Shown here: piece after piece, positions 34,068 to 46,999 of the stretch
Layout of the letters: every line of letters begins with the position of its first letter
How positions within the stretch are numbered: position 1 is the stretch's first letter
Assembly (NCBI GenBank): GCA_009760855.2
Contig: WPIO01000204.1
Location: 186,001-250,000 of the forward strand
Reading direction: 5' to 3'
DNA length: 64,000 nucleotides
Source of the DNA: Cristatella mucedo
Lineage: Eukaryota > Bryozoa > Phylactolaemata > Cristatellidae
The notes under the pieces: generated by a model
Databases searched by the model: none
Seen by the model: only the letters and a program-made list of their open reading frames with translations
What the model was told of the DNA's origin: nothing
Translations under genes and position numbers: made by a program

Positions 34068-35917
34068 ATGAAGCGGGCGTGGCCCCATTCGTGACAATTT
34101 ACCTGGTAATCGTGCTGCTCGTGCTGTGTTGAATTTCTTCTTGATCCTAAATGAAATAACCAAACACCAGGTTACAAAACGACAATGGGTTACCGGTGCC
34201 ATTCTCATTGAAGGCATTCAAATTTTACAACTGTAGACAGAACGTGCCTAACGCTCGCTGAAGTATATACTAAAAGCACACCGAACTGCAGGCATCATCT
34301 TTCGGCGAGAATTTTACTATTAGCTGTAAGCAAAAACGCTATGTAATCATTGAAAATCACTCACATACCTTTACGGCACTTAGTTGCATCTTAGTCGACC
34401 GAGTGTGTATGACGGAATCTCATGAATATATTTATTAGGAGACCTCGACACCCACTATTGGTCGGCAGAGGTTCAATACTTATAGTTAATAACGAAATAT
34501 TCTCAACAGTTAAGCAAGACGTAACCGTAGTTGTAACGAATCGACAGTGATAATACTCAGTATCGGTATGTGACGTACTACAAAAAGAATAGTAGGTTTA
34601 CAGAAATGTCAAATACACCGACCAGTAAGGTCTTGCAACCTCACAGCAAAGGTCACAGTCAGGCAATACTTATCTATGCACTCGTTTAACTGCTTTCATT
34701 CTACCTTAGAGTAAGATATTAATAACAGTCATACAAGACAAATTATGTGGTAACTTTGCCAGCCAAGCTATAGTGTAAGAGCAATCCTAATGCTGACTCT
34801 TTACGATATTGTACCGGTCACACAACAAACGAATAAAGCCACTTGAGCCATCACCTTGCCTTCATACAGTCAACCCATGGATAAGGCAAATGCCCCTTAA
34901 GCTAAGCAGCTTAACCAGTCACAAGCCATCGATCGAAGCCCTGTAAAATTAAGAACAGTAATTAAACCGATCTGCAGCAATCTTGCTAAAGTAATATCAA
35001 GCGACCTAGAGACAGCTAAGTTTATTTATCTGGTAAATTTGCAGCCGGTGTGATCTTACATCGTACCTAGAACGTTAAATAACCAAAACAACATCCGATT
35101 ACAAACTAAAGCTCCCAAGCAGTGCCCACATTCAAGGAATAATCATTTTGTTGTTGTGGTTAGAATGAGCCTTACGTCCGCTGAAGACTATATTAAAACA
35201 AATAAAAAATCAGGCATCATCTTGCAGCGATATGTTCACTAGTAGTCCTATACGAATACACTTTAATGTTATTGAAAATTTCCGGCATACCTTCACGGCA
35301 CCTAGTTGCATTTGAGTCAATCGAGCGTATGAGGCGGGATCTGAAGAATATATCTATCATGAGACCACGACGCACACGATCGGACGTCACAGACTTGACA
35401 ATCATTATTACCAATCAAATTAGCCAAACAGTAATGCAACAAATGACTTTAAGAGAAAAATACTCCCAGTTCTAGTACTTTGCTCGTCTTTGTGACGTGC
35501 CGTACACATTCTTGTAGGTTTACTGAAATATTAACTGAATATACCACTGATGGTCATGCGATCCCACTCCACAAGTTACAGTAAAACAATACACATCAAA
35601 GCATCAGTATGACTGCAGCCATGCACACTCAGCATTAACAATCGTTTGCAGTCATGCAAGACTAATTTTGCAGCGACTTCGCTCTGGAAACTATACTGCA
35701 AGAGCATTCACACCTGAAATTTGAAGACGTCGTACCGGTTGTACAGCGGTCGCATATTCATTGCAGCCATTGTCGTACCTTCTTAAAGTGAGCCATCAGA
35801 GAACGCGAAAACTCCGTAAGGCAAGCAGCTGCACAATTGGCAGTGCTATCGATCAAAGACCTGTAAAGATTTAATGCCGTCGTTAGACCAATCTGCAGCC
35901 ATGTTACACAAGTAACA
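34068..35917. repeat. Block 2 unit 4, S type (1.85 kb)
   Basis: Single acatccgatt (35091). It uses the variant acaaactaaagctcccaag, shared with units 6, 8 and 9. Confidence 0.88.
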
Positions 35918-38174
35918 TGAAGCGGGCGTGGCCCTATTCGTGACAATTTACCTGGTAATCGTGCTGCTCGAGCTGTGTTGAATTTCACCTCGATCCTAAA
36001 TTCAATAACAAAACACCTGGTTACAGAACGACTATGGCTTACCCGCGCCAATCTCATTGAAGACATCCAAGGTTTACAACTGTAGACAGAATGTGCCTAA
36101 CGCTAGCTGAAGTATACACTAAGAGCAAACCGAACTGCAGGCATCATCTTTCGGCGAGAATTTCACTATTAGCTGTAAGCAAAAACGCTATCTAACCGTT
36201 GAAAATCACTCACTATGGCACTCAGTTGCACTTTAGTCGACCGAGTGTGTATGACGGAATCTCATGAATATATCTATCAGGAGACCTCGACACCCACTAT
36301 CGGTCGGCAGAGGTTCACTACTTATAGTTAATAACGAAATATTCTCAACGGTAAGGCAAGACGTAACCGTAGTTGTAACGAACCGACAGTGGTATTACTC
36401 AGTGTCGGTATGTGACGTACAACAAAACGAATAGTAGGTTTACAGAAATGTCAAATACACCGACCAGTGAGATCTTGCAACCTCATAGCATAGGTCACAG
36501 TTAGGCAATACTTATCTGTGCACTCGTTTAACTGCTTTCATTCTATCTTAGAGTAAGATATAAATCGCAGTCATGCACGACCAGTTATGTGGTAACTTTG
36601 CCAGCGAAACTATTGTGTAAGAGCAATCTTTAAGCTGACTCTGTACGAAATCGTACTGGTTACACAACAACGTATAAAGCGACTGGAGCCATCACCTTGC
36701 CTTCATACAGTGAGCCCTTGGACTAGGCAAATGCCCCTTAAGCTAAGCAGCTGCACCAGTCACAAGCCATTGATCGAAGCCCTGTAAAATTAAGAGCAGT
36801 CGTTGAACCAATCTGCAGCAATCTCACTAAAGTAACATCGAGTGACCGTAGTGACAGCTAAGTTTATTAACCTGGTAAATTTGCAGCTGGTGTGATCTTA
36901 TATTTTACCTAGAACCTTAAATAAACAACAAAACATCCGATTACAAAACGACTGAAGCTCACAAGCAGTGAACACGTTCAATGTATTAAAATTTTGTTGT
37001 TGTAGCCAAAACGTGCCTTACGTCTGCTTAAGACTATACAAAAACAAACCGAAAATCAGGCGTCATGTTGATGCGACACGTTCACTATTAGTCCTATGCG
37101 AATACGCTTTAATTTTATTGAAAATTTCCGGGAAACCTTTATGTCAACGAGTTGCATTTGAGTCGACCGAGCGTGTGAGGAGGGATCTCAAGAATATATC
37201 CATCATGAGACCACGACTCACACGATTGGTCGACCGAGACTCGACAATCATTATTACAAGTCAAATGATCTAAACAGTAATTCAAGATATAACTGTTTGT
37301 TCTTGATTTAATCAATTTTGGTTCTTTATAATAAACGGTAATACATCCGATTACAAAACGACTAAAGCTCACAAGCAGTGTCAATGTGCAAGGAATCACC
37401 ATTTTGTTGTTGTGGCTAGAATATGCCTTACGTCTGCTGAACACTATACTGAAAGGAACTAAAAATATGGCACCAGCTTGCAGCCATACGTTCACTATTA
37501 GTCGTATACGAATACGCTTTAATGTTAGTGAAAATTTCCGGAATACCTTCACAGCACCTAGTTGCATATAAGTCGACCGAGCGTGTGAGGCAGAATCTCA
37601 AGAATATATCTATCATGAGACCACGACACACACGATCGGTCGACAGTTACTCGACAATCATTATTACAAATCAAATAAGCAAAACAGTAATGCAAGACAT
37701 GAATTTAAGAGAAAAAAACTCCCAGTTCTAGTACTTTGCTCGTCTTCGTAACGTGCCGTATAAATTCAAGTAGGTTTACTGAAATATCAACTGAATCTAC
37801 CACTGAGAGTCATGCGATCTCGCAACACAAGATACGGTAAAACAATACACATCAAAGCATCAGTATGACTGCAGCCATGCCAACTCAGCATTAACAATCG
37901 TTTGCAGTCATGCAAGACTAATTTTGCAGCGACTTTGCTCTGGAAACTATACTCCAAGAGAAATCACACTGCTGAAATTTGAAGACGTCGTACCAGTTGT
38001 ACAGCGGTTTTATATTCATTGCAGCCATTGTCGTACCTTCTTAAAGTGAGCCATCAGAGAACTCGAAAACTCCTTAAGGCAAGCAGCTGTACCATTAGCA
38101 GTGCTATCGATCATAGACCTGCAAAGATTTAATGCCGTCGTTAGACCAATCAGCAGCCATGTAACACAAGTAAC
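35918..38174. repeat. Block 2 unit 5, L type (2.26 kb)
   Basis: Duplication copies start at 36933 and 37343 (410 bp). Long tracts are nearly identical to unit 3, at a distance of about 4.1 kb. Confidence 0.9.
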
Positions 38175-40021
38175 GTGAAGCGGGCGCGGCCCTATTCGTG
38201 CCAATTTACCTGGTAATCGTGCTGCTCGTGCTTTTTGAATTTCACCTCGATCCTAAATTAAATAACAAAACAGCTGGTTACAAAACAACTATGGCTTACC
38301 GGCGCCAATCTCATTGAAGGCATCCAAATTTCACAACTGTAGACAGAATGTGCCTAATACTCGCTGAAGTATATACTAAAAGCATTCCGAACTGCAGGCA
38401 TCATCTTTCGGAGAGAATTTTACTATTAGCTGTAAGCAAAAACGCTATGTAATCGTTGAAAATCACTCACATACCTTTACGGCACGTAGTTGCATTTTAG
38501 TCGACCGAGTGTGTATGACGGAATCTCATAAATGTATCTATCAGGAGACCTTGACACCCACTATCGGTCGGTAGAGGTTAAATACTTACAGTTATTAACG
38601 AAGTATTCTTAACAGTAATGCAAGACGTAACCGTAGTTGTAACGAACCAACAGTGGTAATACTCTGTGTCGGTATGTGACGTACTACAAAAAGAATAGTA
38701 GGTTTACAGAAATGTCAGATACACCGACCAGTGAGGTCTAGCAACCTCACAGTAAAGGTCACAGTCAGGCAATACTTTTTTATGCACTCGTTTAACTGCT
38801 TTCATTCTACCTTTGAGTAAGATATAAATCGCAGTTATTCAAGACCAGTTATGTGGTAACTTTGCCAGCGAAACCATTGTGTAAGAGCAATCACAAAGCT
38901 GACTCTTACGATTATGTACCGGTCACACAACAAACGAATAAAGCCACTTGAGCCATCACCTTGCCTTCATACAGTCAACCCATGGATAAGGCAAATGCCC
39001 CTCAAGCTAAGCAGCTTAACCAGTCACAAGCCATCGATCGAAGCCCTGTAAAATTAAGAACAGTAGTTAATTCGATCTGCAGCAATCTCGCTAAAGTACT
39101 ATCAAGCGACCGTAGCGACAGCTAAGTTTATTTACCAGGTAAATTTGCAGCCGGTGTGATCTTATATCGTACCTAGAACGTTAAATCACCAACACAACAT
39201 CCAATTACAAACTAAAGCTCCCATGCAATGCACACATTCAAGGAATAATCATTTTGTTGTTGTGGCTAGAATATGCCTTATGTCTGCTGAACACTATAAT
39301 AAAACAAACAAAAATCAGGCATCATCTTGCAGCGATACGTTCACTAGTAGTCCTATACGAATACGCTTTAATGTTATATCAAAATTTCCGCCATACCTTC
39401 ACGGCACCTAGTTGCATTTTAGCCTACCGAGCATGTGAGGCGGGATCTGAAGAATTTATCTATTATGAGACCACGACACACACGATCGGTCGACTGAGAC
39501 TTGACAATCATTATTACCAATTCAATTAGCCAAACAGTAATGCAAGACATGACTTTAAGAGAAAAAACTCTTAGTTCTAGTACTTTGCTCGTCGTCGTGA
39601 CGTGCCGTATACATTCTAGTAAGTTTACAGAAATATCAACTGAATCTACCACTGAGGGTCATGCGATCGCACTACACAAGTTACAGTAAAACAATACACA
39701 TCAAAGCATCAGTATAATTGCAGCCGTGCCAACTTAGCATTACCAATCGTTTGCAGTCCTTCAAGACTAATTTTGCAGCGACTTTGCTCTGGAAACGGTA
39801 CTGCAAGAGCAATCAGACAGCTGAAATTTGAAGACGTCGTACCGGTTGTACAGCGGTCGCATATTCATTGCAGCCATTGTCGTACCTTCTTAAAGTGAGC
39901 CATCAGAGAACGCGAAAGCTCCTTAAGGCAAGCAGCAGTACAATTGGCAGTGCTATCGATCAAAGACCTGCAAAGATTTAATGCCGTCGTTAGACCAATC
40001 TGCAGCCATGTTACACAAGTA
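38175..40021. repeat. Block 2 unit 6, S type (1.85 kb)
   Basis: No 410 bp duplication. Unit 6 resembles unit 4, again at about 4.1 kb distance, including the catggataaggcaaatgcc variant. Confidence 0.88.
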
Positions 40022-42278
40022 ACGTGAAGCGGGCGTGGCCCTATTCGTGACAATTTACCTGGTAATCGTGCTGCTCGTGCTGTGTTGAATTTCACCTCGA
40101 TCCTAAATTAAATAACAAAACACCTGGTTACGAAACGACTATGGCTTACCGGCGCTAATCTCATTGAAGGCATCCAAATTTCACAACTGTAGACAGAATG
40201 TGCCTAACGCTCGCTGAAGTTTATACGAAAAGCACACCGAACTGCAGGCATCATCTTTCGGCGAGAATTTTACTATTAGCTGTAAGCAAAAACGCTATCT
40301 AACCGTTGAAAATCACTCACTATGGCACTCAGTTGCACTTTAGTCGACCAAGTGTGTTTGACGGAATGTCATGAATATATCTATCAGGAGACCTCGACAC
40401 CCACTATCGGTCGGCAGAGGTTCAATACTTATAGTTAATAACGAAATATTCTCAACAGTAAAGCAAGACGTAACCGCAGTTATAACGAACCGACAGAGGT
40501 AATACTCAGTGTCGGCATGTGACGTACTACAAAAAGAATAGTAGGTTTACAGCAATGTCAAATACATCAACCACTAAGGTCTTGCAACCTCACAGCAAAG
40601 GTCAGATTCAGGCAATACTTATCTATGCGCCAGGTTAACTGCTTTCATTCTACCTTAGAGTACAATATAAATCACAGTTATTCAAGACCAGTTATGTGGT
40701 AACTTTGCCAGCAAAATCATTGTGTAAGAGCAATCTTAAAGCTGGCTCTTTACGATATTGTACCGGTCACACAACAAACGAATAAAGCCACTTGAGCCAT
40801 CACCTTGCCTTCATACAGTCAACCCATGGATAAGGCAAATGCCACTCAAGCTAAGCAGCTTAACCAGTCACAAGCCATCGATCGAAGCCCTGTAAAATTA
40901 AGAACAGTAGTTAAATTGATCTGCAGCAATCTCGCTAAAGTACTATCAAGCGACCGTAGCGGCAGCTAAGTTTATTTACCTGGTAAATTTGCAGCCGGTG
41001 TGATCTTACATTTGATCTAGAACCTTAAAAAAACAACCAAACATCCGATTAAAAAACGACTAAAGCTCACAAGCAGTGCGCACGTTCAATGTATCACAAC
41101 TTTGTTAATGTAGCCAGAACATGCCTCACGTCTGCTTAAGACTATACAAAAACAAACTGAAAATCAGGCGTCATGTTGATGCCATTCGTTCACTATTATT
41201 CCGATACAAATACGCTTTAATGTTATTGAAAAACCGGCATACCTTCACGTCAACGAGTTGCATTTGAGTCGACCGAGCGTGTGAGGAGGGATCTCAAGAA
41301 TATATCCATCATGAGACCACGACACACACGATTGGTCGACCGAGACTCGACAATCATTATTACAAGTCAAATGAGCTAAACAGCAATGCAAGATATAACT
41401 GTTTGAACTTGATTTAATCAATTTTCGTTCTTTATAATAAACGATAATACATCCGATTACAAAACGACTAAAGCTCACAAGCGGTGTCAACGTGCAAGGA
41501 ATCACCATTTTGTTGTTGTGGCTAGAATATGCCTTACGTCTGCTGAACACTATACTGAAAGGAACTAAAAATATGGCACCAGCTTGCAGCCATACGTTCA
41601 CTATTAGTCGTATACGAATACGCTTTAATGTTAGTGAAAATTTCCGGAATACCTTCACAGCACCTAGTTGCATATTAGTCGACCGAGCGTGTGAGGCAGA
41701 ATCTCAAGAATATATCTATCATGAGACCACGATACACACGATCGGTCGACAGTGACTCGACAATCATTATTACAAATCAAATAAGCAAAACAGTAATGCA
41801 AGACATGAATTTAAGAGAAAAAACTCCCAGTTCTAGTACTTTGCTCGTCTTCATGACGTGCCGTATAAATTCTAGTAGGTTTACTGAAATATCGAATGAA
41901 TCTACCACTGAGGGTCATGCGATCCAGCTACACAAGTTACAGTAAAACAATACACATCAAAGCATCAGCATGACTGCAGCCATGCAAACTCAGCATTAAC
42001 AATCGTTTGCAGCCATGCAAGACTAATTTTGCAGCGACTTTGCTCTGGAAACTATGCTGCAAGAGAAATCACACAGCTCAAATTTGAAGACCTCAAACCG
42101 GTTGTACAGCAGTCGCATATTCATTGCAGCCATTGTCGTACCTTCCTAAAGTGAGCCATCAGAGAATGCGAAATCTCCTTAAGGCAAGCAGCTGCACCAT
42201 TAGCAGTGCTATCGATTAAAGACCTGCAAAGATTTAATGCTGTCGTCCGACAAATCTGCAGCCATGTTACACAAGTAA
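40022..42278. repeat. Block 2 unit 7, L type (2.26 kb)
   Basis: Duplication copies start at 41041 and 41449 (408 bp). It is near-identical to units 3 and 5 over the duplicated segment. Confidence 0.9.
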
Positions 42279-44538
42279 CGTGAAGCGGGCGTGGCCCTAT
42301 TCGTGACAATTTACCTAGTAATCGAGCTGCTCGTGCTGTGTTAGATTTCACCTCGATCCTAAATTACATAACAAAACACCTGGTTACAAAACGACTATGG
42401 CTTACCCGCGCCAATCTTATTGAAGGCATCCAAATTTCACAACTGTATACTGAATGCGCCGAACGCTAGCTGAAGTATATAGTAAAAGCACACCGAACTG
42501 CAGGCATCATCTTTCGGAGAGAATATTACTACGAGGTGAAAGCAAAAACTTCTATCTAATCGTTGAAAATCACTCACATACTTTTATGGCGCTTAGTTGC
42601 ATTTTAGTCGACCAAGTGTGTATGACGTAATCTCATGAATATATCTATTAGGAGACCACGACACCCACTATCGGTCGGCAATGGTTCGATACTCATAGGT
42701 AATAAATTAATATTTTCAACAGTAAAGCAAGACGTAACCGTAGTTGTAACGAACAGACAGTGCTAATACTCAGTGTCGGTATGTGACGTACTACAAAAAG
42801 AATAGTAGGTTTACAGAAATGTCAAATACACCAACCACTGAGGTCTTGCAACCTCACAGCCAAGGTCACAGTCAGGCAATACTTATCTATGCGCCAGGTT
42901 AACTGTTTTCATTCTACCTTAGAGTACGATATAAATCGCAGTTATTCAAGACCAGTCATGTGGTAACTTTGCCAGCAAAACCATTGTGTAAGAGCAATCA
43001 CAAAGCTGACTCTTTACGATATTGTACCGGTCACACAACAAACGAATAAAGCCACTTGAGCCATCACCTTGCCTTCATACAGTCAACCCATGGATAAGGC
43101 AAATGCCCCTCAAGCTAAGCAGCTTAACCAGTCACAAGCCATCGATCGAAGCCCTGTAAAATTAAGAACAGTAGTTAAACCGATCTGCAGCAATCTTGCT
43201 AAAGTAATATCAAGCGACCGTAGCGACAGCTAAGTTTATTTACCTGGTAAATTTGCAGCCGGTGTGATCTTACATCGTGCCTAGAACTTTCAATACCAAA
43301 ACAACATCCGATTACAAACTAAAGCTCCCATGCAGTGCACACATTCAAGGAATAATCATTTTGTTGTTGTGGCTAGAATATGCCTTACGTCTGCTGAAGA
43401 CTATATTATTAAAAACAAAAAATCAGACATCATGTTGCAGCGATACGTTCAGTAGTAGTCCTATACGAATACGCTTTAATGTTATTAAAAATTTCCGGCA
43501 TACCTTCACGGCTACTAGTTGCATTTCAGTCAACCGAGCGTGTGAGGCGAGATCTGAAGAATATATCCATCATGAGACCACGACACACACAATCGGTCGA
43601 CAGAGACTTGACAATCATTATTACAAACCAAATTAGCCAAACAGTAATGCAAGACGTAAATGTTTGTTCTTGATTCAATCAATTTTGTAGTTTATAATAA
43701 ACAATAATACATCCGATTGCAAAACGACTAAAGCTCATAAGCAGTGGACACGTTCAAGGAATTATTCTTTTGTCATTGTAGGCCAGAATATGCTGTACGT
43801 GTGCTGAAGACTGTACTAAAACGAGCCAAAATTCAGGTACCATTTTGCAGCGATACGTTCACTATTAGTCCGATACGAATACGCTTTAATGTTACTGAAA
43901 ATTTCTTGCATACCTTCACAGCTCCTAGTTGCATTTGAGTCGACCGAGCGTGTGAGGCGGGACCTCAAGAATATATCTATCATGAGACCACGACACACAC
44001 GATCGGTCGACTGAGACTTGACAATCAATATTACAAATCAAATAAGCTAAACAGTAATTCAAGACATGACTTTAAGAGAAAAAACTCCCAGTTCTAGTAC
44101 TTCACTCGTCTTCGTGACGTGCCGTATTAATGCTAGTACGTTTACTGAAATATCAACTGAATCTATCACTGAGGGTCAAGCGATCCCACTACACAAGTTA
44201 CAGTACAACAATACACATCAAAGCATCAGTATAACTGCAGCCATGCTAGTTCAGCATTAACAATCGATTGCAGTCCTGCAAGACTAATTTTGCAGTGACT
44301 TTGCTCTGGAAACGATACTGCAAGAGCAATCACACAGCTGAAATTTGAAGACGTCGTACCGGTTGTACAGCGGTTTCATATTCATTGCAGCCATTGTCGT
44401 ACCTTCTTAAAGTGAGCCATCAGAGAACTCGAAAACTCCTTAAGGCAAGCAGCTTCACCATTAGCAGTGCTATCGATCAAAGACCTGCAAAGATTTAATG
44501 CCGTCGTTAGATCAATCTGCAGCCATGTTACACAAGTA
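42279..44538. repeat. Block 2 unit 8, L' type (2.26 kb)
   Basis: Duplication copies start at 43304 and 43709 (405 bp). The second copy differs from the L type (attcttttgtcattgtaggc instead of accattttgttgttgtggc), defining a separate subtype shared only with unit 9. Confidence 0.9.
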
Positions 44539-46799
44539 ACGTGTAGCGGGCGTGGCCCTATTCGTGAAAATTTACCTGGTAATCGTGCTGCTCGTGCTTT
44601 TTGAATTTCACCTCGATCCTAAATTAAATAACAAAACACCTGGTTACAAAACGACTATGGCTTACCCGCGCCAATCTCATTGAAGGAATCCAAATTTCAC
44701 AACTTTAGACAGAACGTTACTAACGCTCGCTGAAGTATATACTAAAAGCACACCGAACTGCAGGCATCATCTTTCGGCGAGAATTTTACTATTAGCTGTA
44801 AGCAAAAACGCTATGTAATCGTTGAAAATTACTGACATACCTTTACGGCACTTAGTTGCATTTTAGTCGACCGAGTGTGTATGACGGAATCTCATGAATA
44901 TATCTATCAGGAGACCTCGACACCCACTATCGGTCGGCAGAGGTTCACTACTTACAGTTAATAACGAAATATTCTCAACAGTAAAGCAAGACGTAACCGT
45001 AGTTGTAACGAACCGACAGTTGTAGTACTCAGTGTCGGTATGTGACGTACTACAAAAAGAATAGTAGGTTTACAGAAATGTCAAATACACCGACCAGTAA
45101 GGTCTTGCAACCTCACAGCAAAGGTCACAGTCAGGCAATACTTATCTATGTACTCGTTTAACTGCTTTCATTCAACCTTAGAGTAAGATATAAATTGCAG
45201 TTATACAAGACCAAATATGTGGTAACTTTGCCAGCAAAACCATTGTGTAAGAGCAATCTTAAAGCTGACTCTTTACGATATTGTACCGGTCACACAACAA
45301 ACGAATAAAGCCACTTGAGCCATCACCTTGCCTTCATACAGTTAACCCATTGATAAGGCAAATGCCCCTCAAGCTAAGCAGCTTAACCAGCCACAAGCCA
45401 TCGATCGAAGCCCTGTAAAATTAAGAACAGTAGTTAAACCGATCTGCAGCAATCTCGCTAAAGTAATATCAAGCGACCGTAGCGACAGCTAAGTTTATTT
45501 ACCAGGTAAATTTGCAGCCGGTGTGATCTTACATCGTACCTAGAACTTTAAATAACCAAAACAACATCCGATTACAAACTAAAGCTCCCAAGCAGTGCAC
45601 GCATTTAAGGAATAATCATTTTGTTGTTGTGGCTAGAATATGCCTTACGTCTGCTGAAGACTATAATAAAACAAACAAAAAATGAGACATCATGTTGCAG
45701 CGATACGTTCACTAGTAGTCCTATACGAATACGCTTTAATGTTATTAAAAATTTCCGGCATAGCTTCACGGCTTCTAGTTGCATTTCAGTCAACCGAGAG
45801 TGTGAGGCGAGATCTGAAGAATATATCCATCATGAGACCACGACACACACGATCGGTCGACAGAGACTTGACAATCATTATTACAAATCAAATTAGCCAA
45901 ACAGTAATGCAAGACATAAATGTTTGTTCTTGATTCAATCAATTTTGTAGTTTATAATAAACAATAATACATCCGATTGCAAAACGACTAAAGCTCATAA
46001 GCAGTGGACACGTTCAAGGAATTATTTTTTTGTCGTTGTAGGCCAGAACATGCCTTACGCGTGCTGAAGACTGTACTAAAGCGAGCCGAAATTCAGGCAC
46101 CATTTTGCAGCGATACGGTCACTATTAGTCCGTTACGAATACGCATTAATGTTACTGAAAATTTCTTGCATACCTTCACGGCTCCTAGTTGCATTTGAGT
46201 CGACCGAGCGTGTGAGGCGGGACCTCAAGAATATATCTATCATGAGACCACGACACACACGATCGGTCGACAGAGACTCGACCATCATTATTACACATCA
46301 AATAAGCTAAACTGTAATGCAAGACATGACTTTAAGGGAAAAAACTCCCAGTTCTAGTACTTTACTCGTCTTCGTGACATGCCGTATAAATGTCAGTACG
46401 TTTACTGAAATATCAACTGAATCTATCACTGAGGGTCAAGCGATCCCACTACACAAGTTACAGTAAAACAATACACATCAAAGCATCAGTATAACTGCAG
46501 CCATGCCAATGCAGCATTTACAATCGTTTGCAGTCACGCAGGACTACTTATGCAGCGACTTTGCTCTGGAAACTATACTACAAGAGCAATCACACCGCTG
46601 AAATTTGAAGACGTCGTACCGGTTGTACAGCGGTCGCATATTTATTGCAGCCATGGTCGTACCTTCCTAAAGTGAGCCATTCAGAGAACGCGAAAACTCC
46701 TCAAGGCAAGCAGCTGCACCATTAGCGGTGCTATCGATCAAAGACCTGCAAAGATTTAATGCCATCGTTGGACCATTTTGCAGCAATGTTACATAAGTA
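44539..46799. repeat. Block 2 unit 9, L' type (2.26 kb)
   Basis: Duplication copies start at 45564 and 45969 (405 bp), with the same L'-specific text as unit 8 at a distance of 2.26 kb. Confidence 0.9.
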
Positions 46800-46999
46800 A
46801 CGTGAAGCGGGCGTGGCCCTATTAGTGACAATTTACCTGGTAATCGTGCTGCTCGTGCTGTGTTGAATTTCACCTCGATCCAAAATTAAATTACAATACA
46901 CCTGATTACGAAACGACTTTAGCTTACCGGTGCTAATCTCATTCAAGGCACCCAAATTTTACAGTTGTAGCCAGAATTTGTCTAACGCTTGCTGAAGAA

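Noticed and set aside
33038..41673. Three near-identical 142-codon minus-strand frames at 33038, 37139 and 41245, and 61-codon plus-strand frames opposite them.
   Set aside because: They track the 4.1 kb super-repeat and the 410 bp duplication, are absent in L' units, and overlap on both strands. They have no recognisable domain.
29797..46873. A minus-strand frame of about 76 codons (KFNTARAARLPGKLS.., CRSLIDSTA..) recurring in nearly every block 2 unit, as if a repeated small gene.
   Set aside because: It recurs because the satellite recurs. Copies at about 31690 and 44590 are frameshifted or lack the start, and several differences change amino acids. A dN/dS test across units below 1 would reopen the question.
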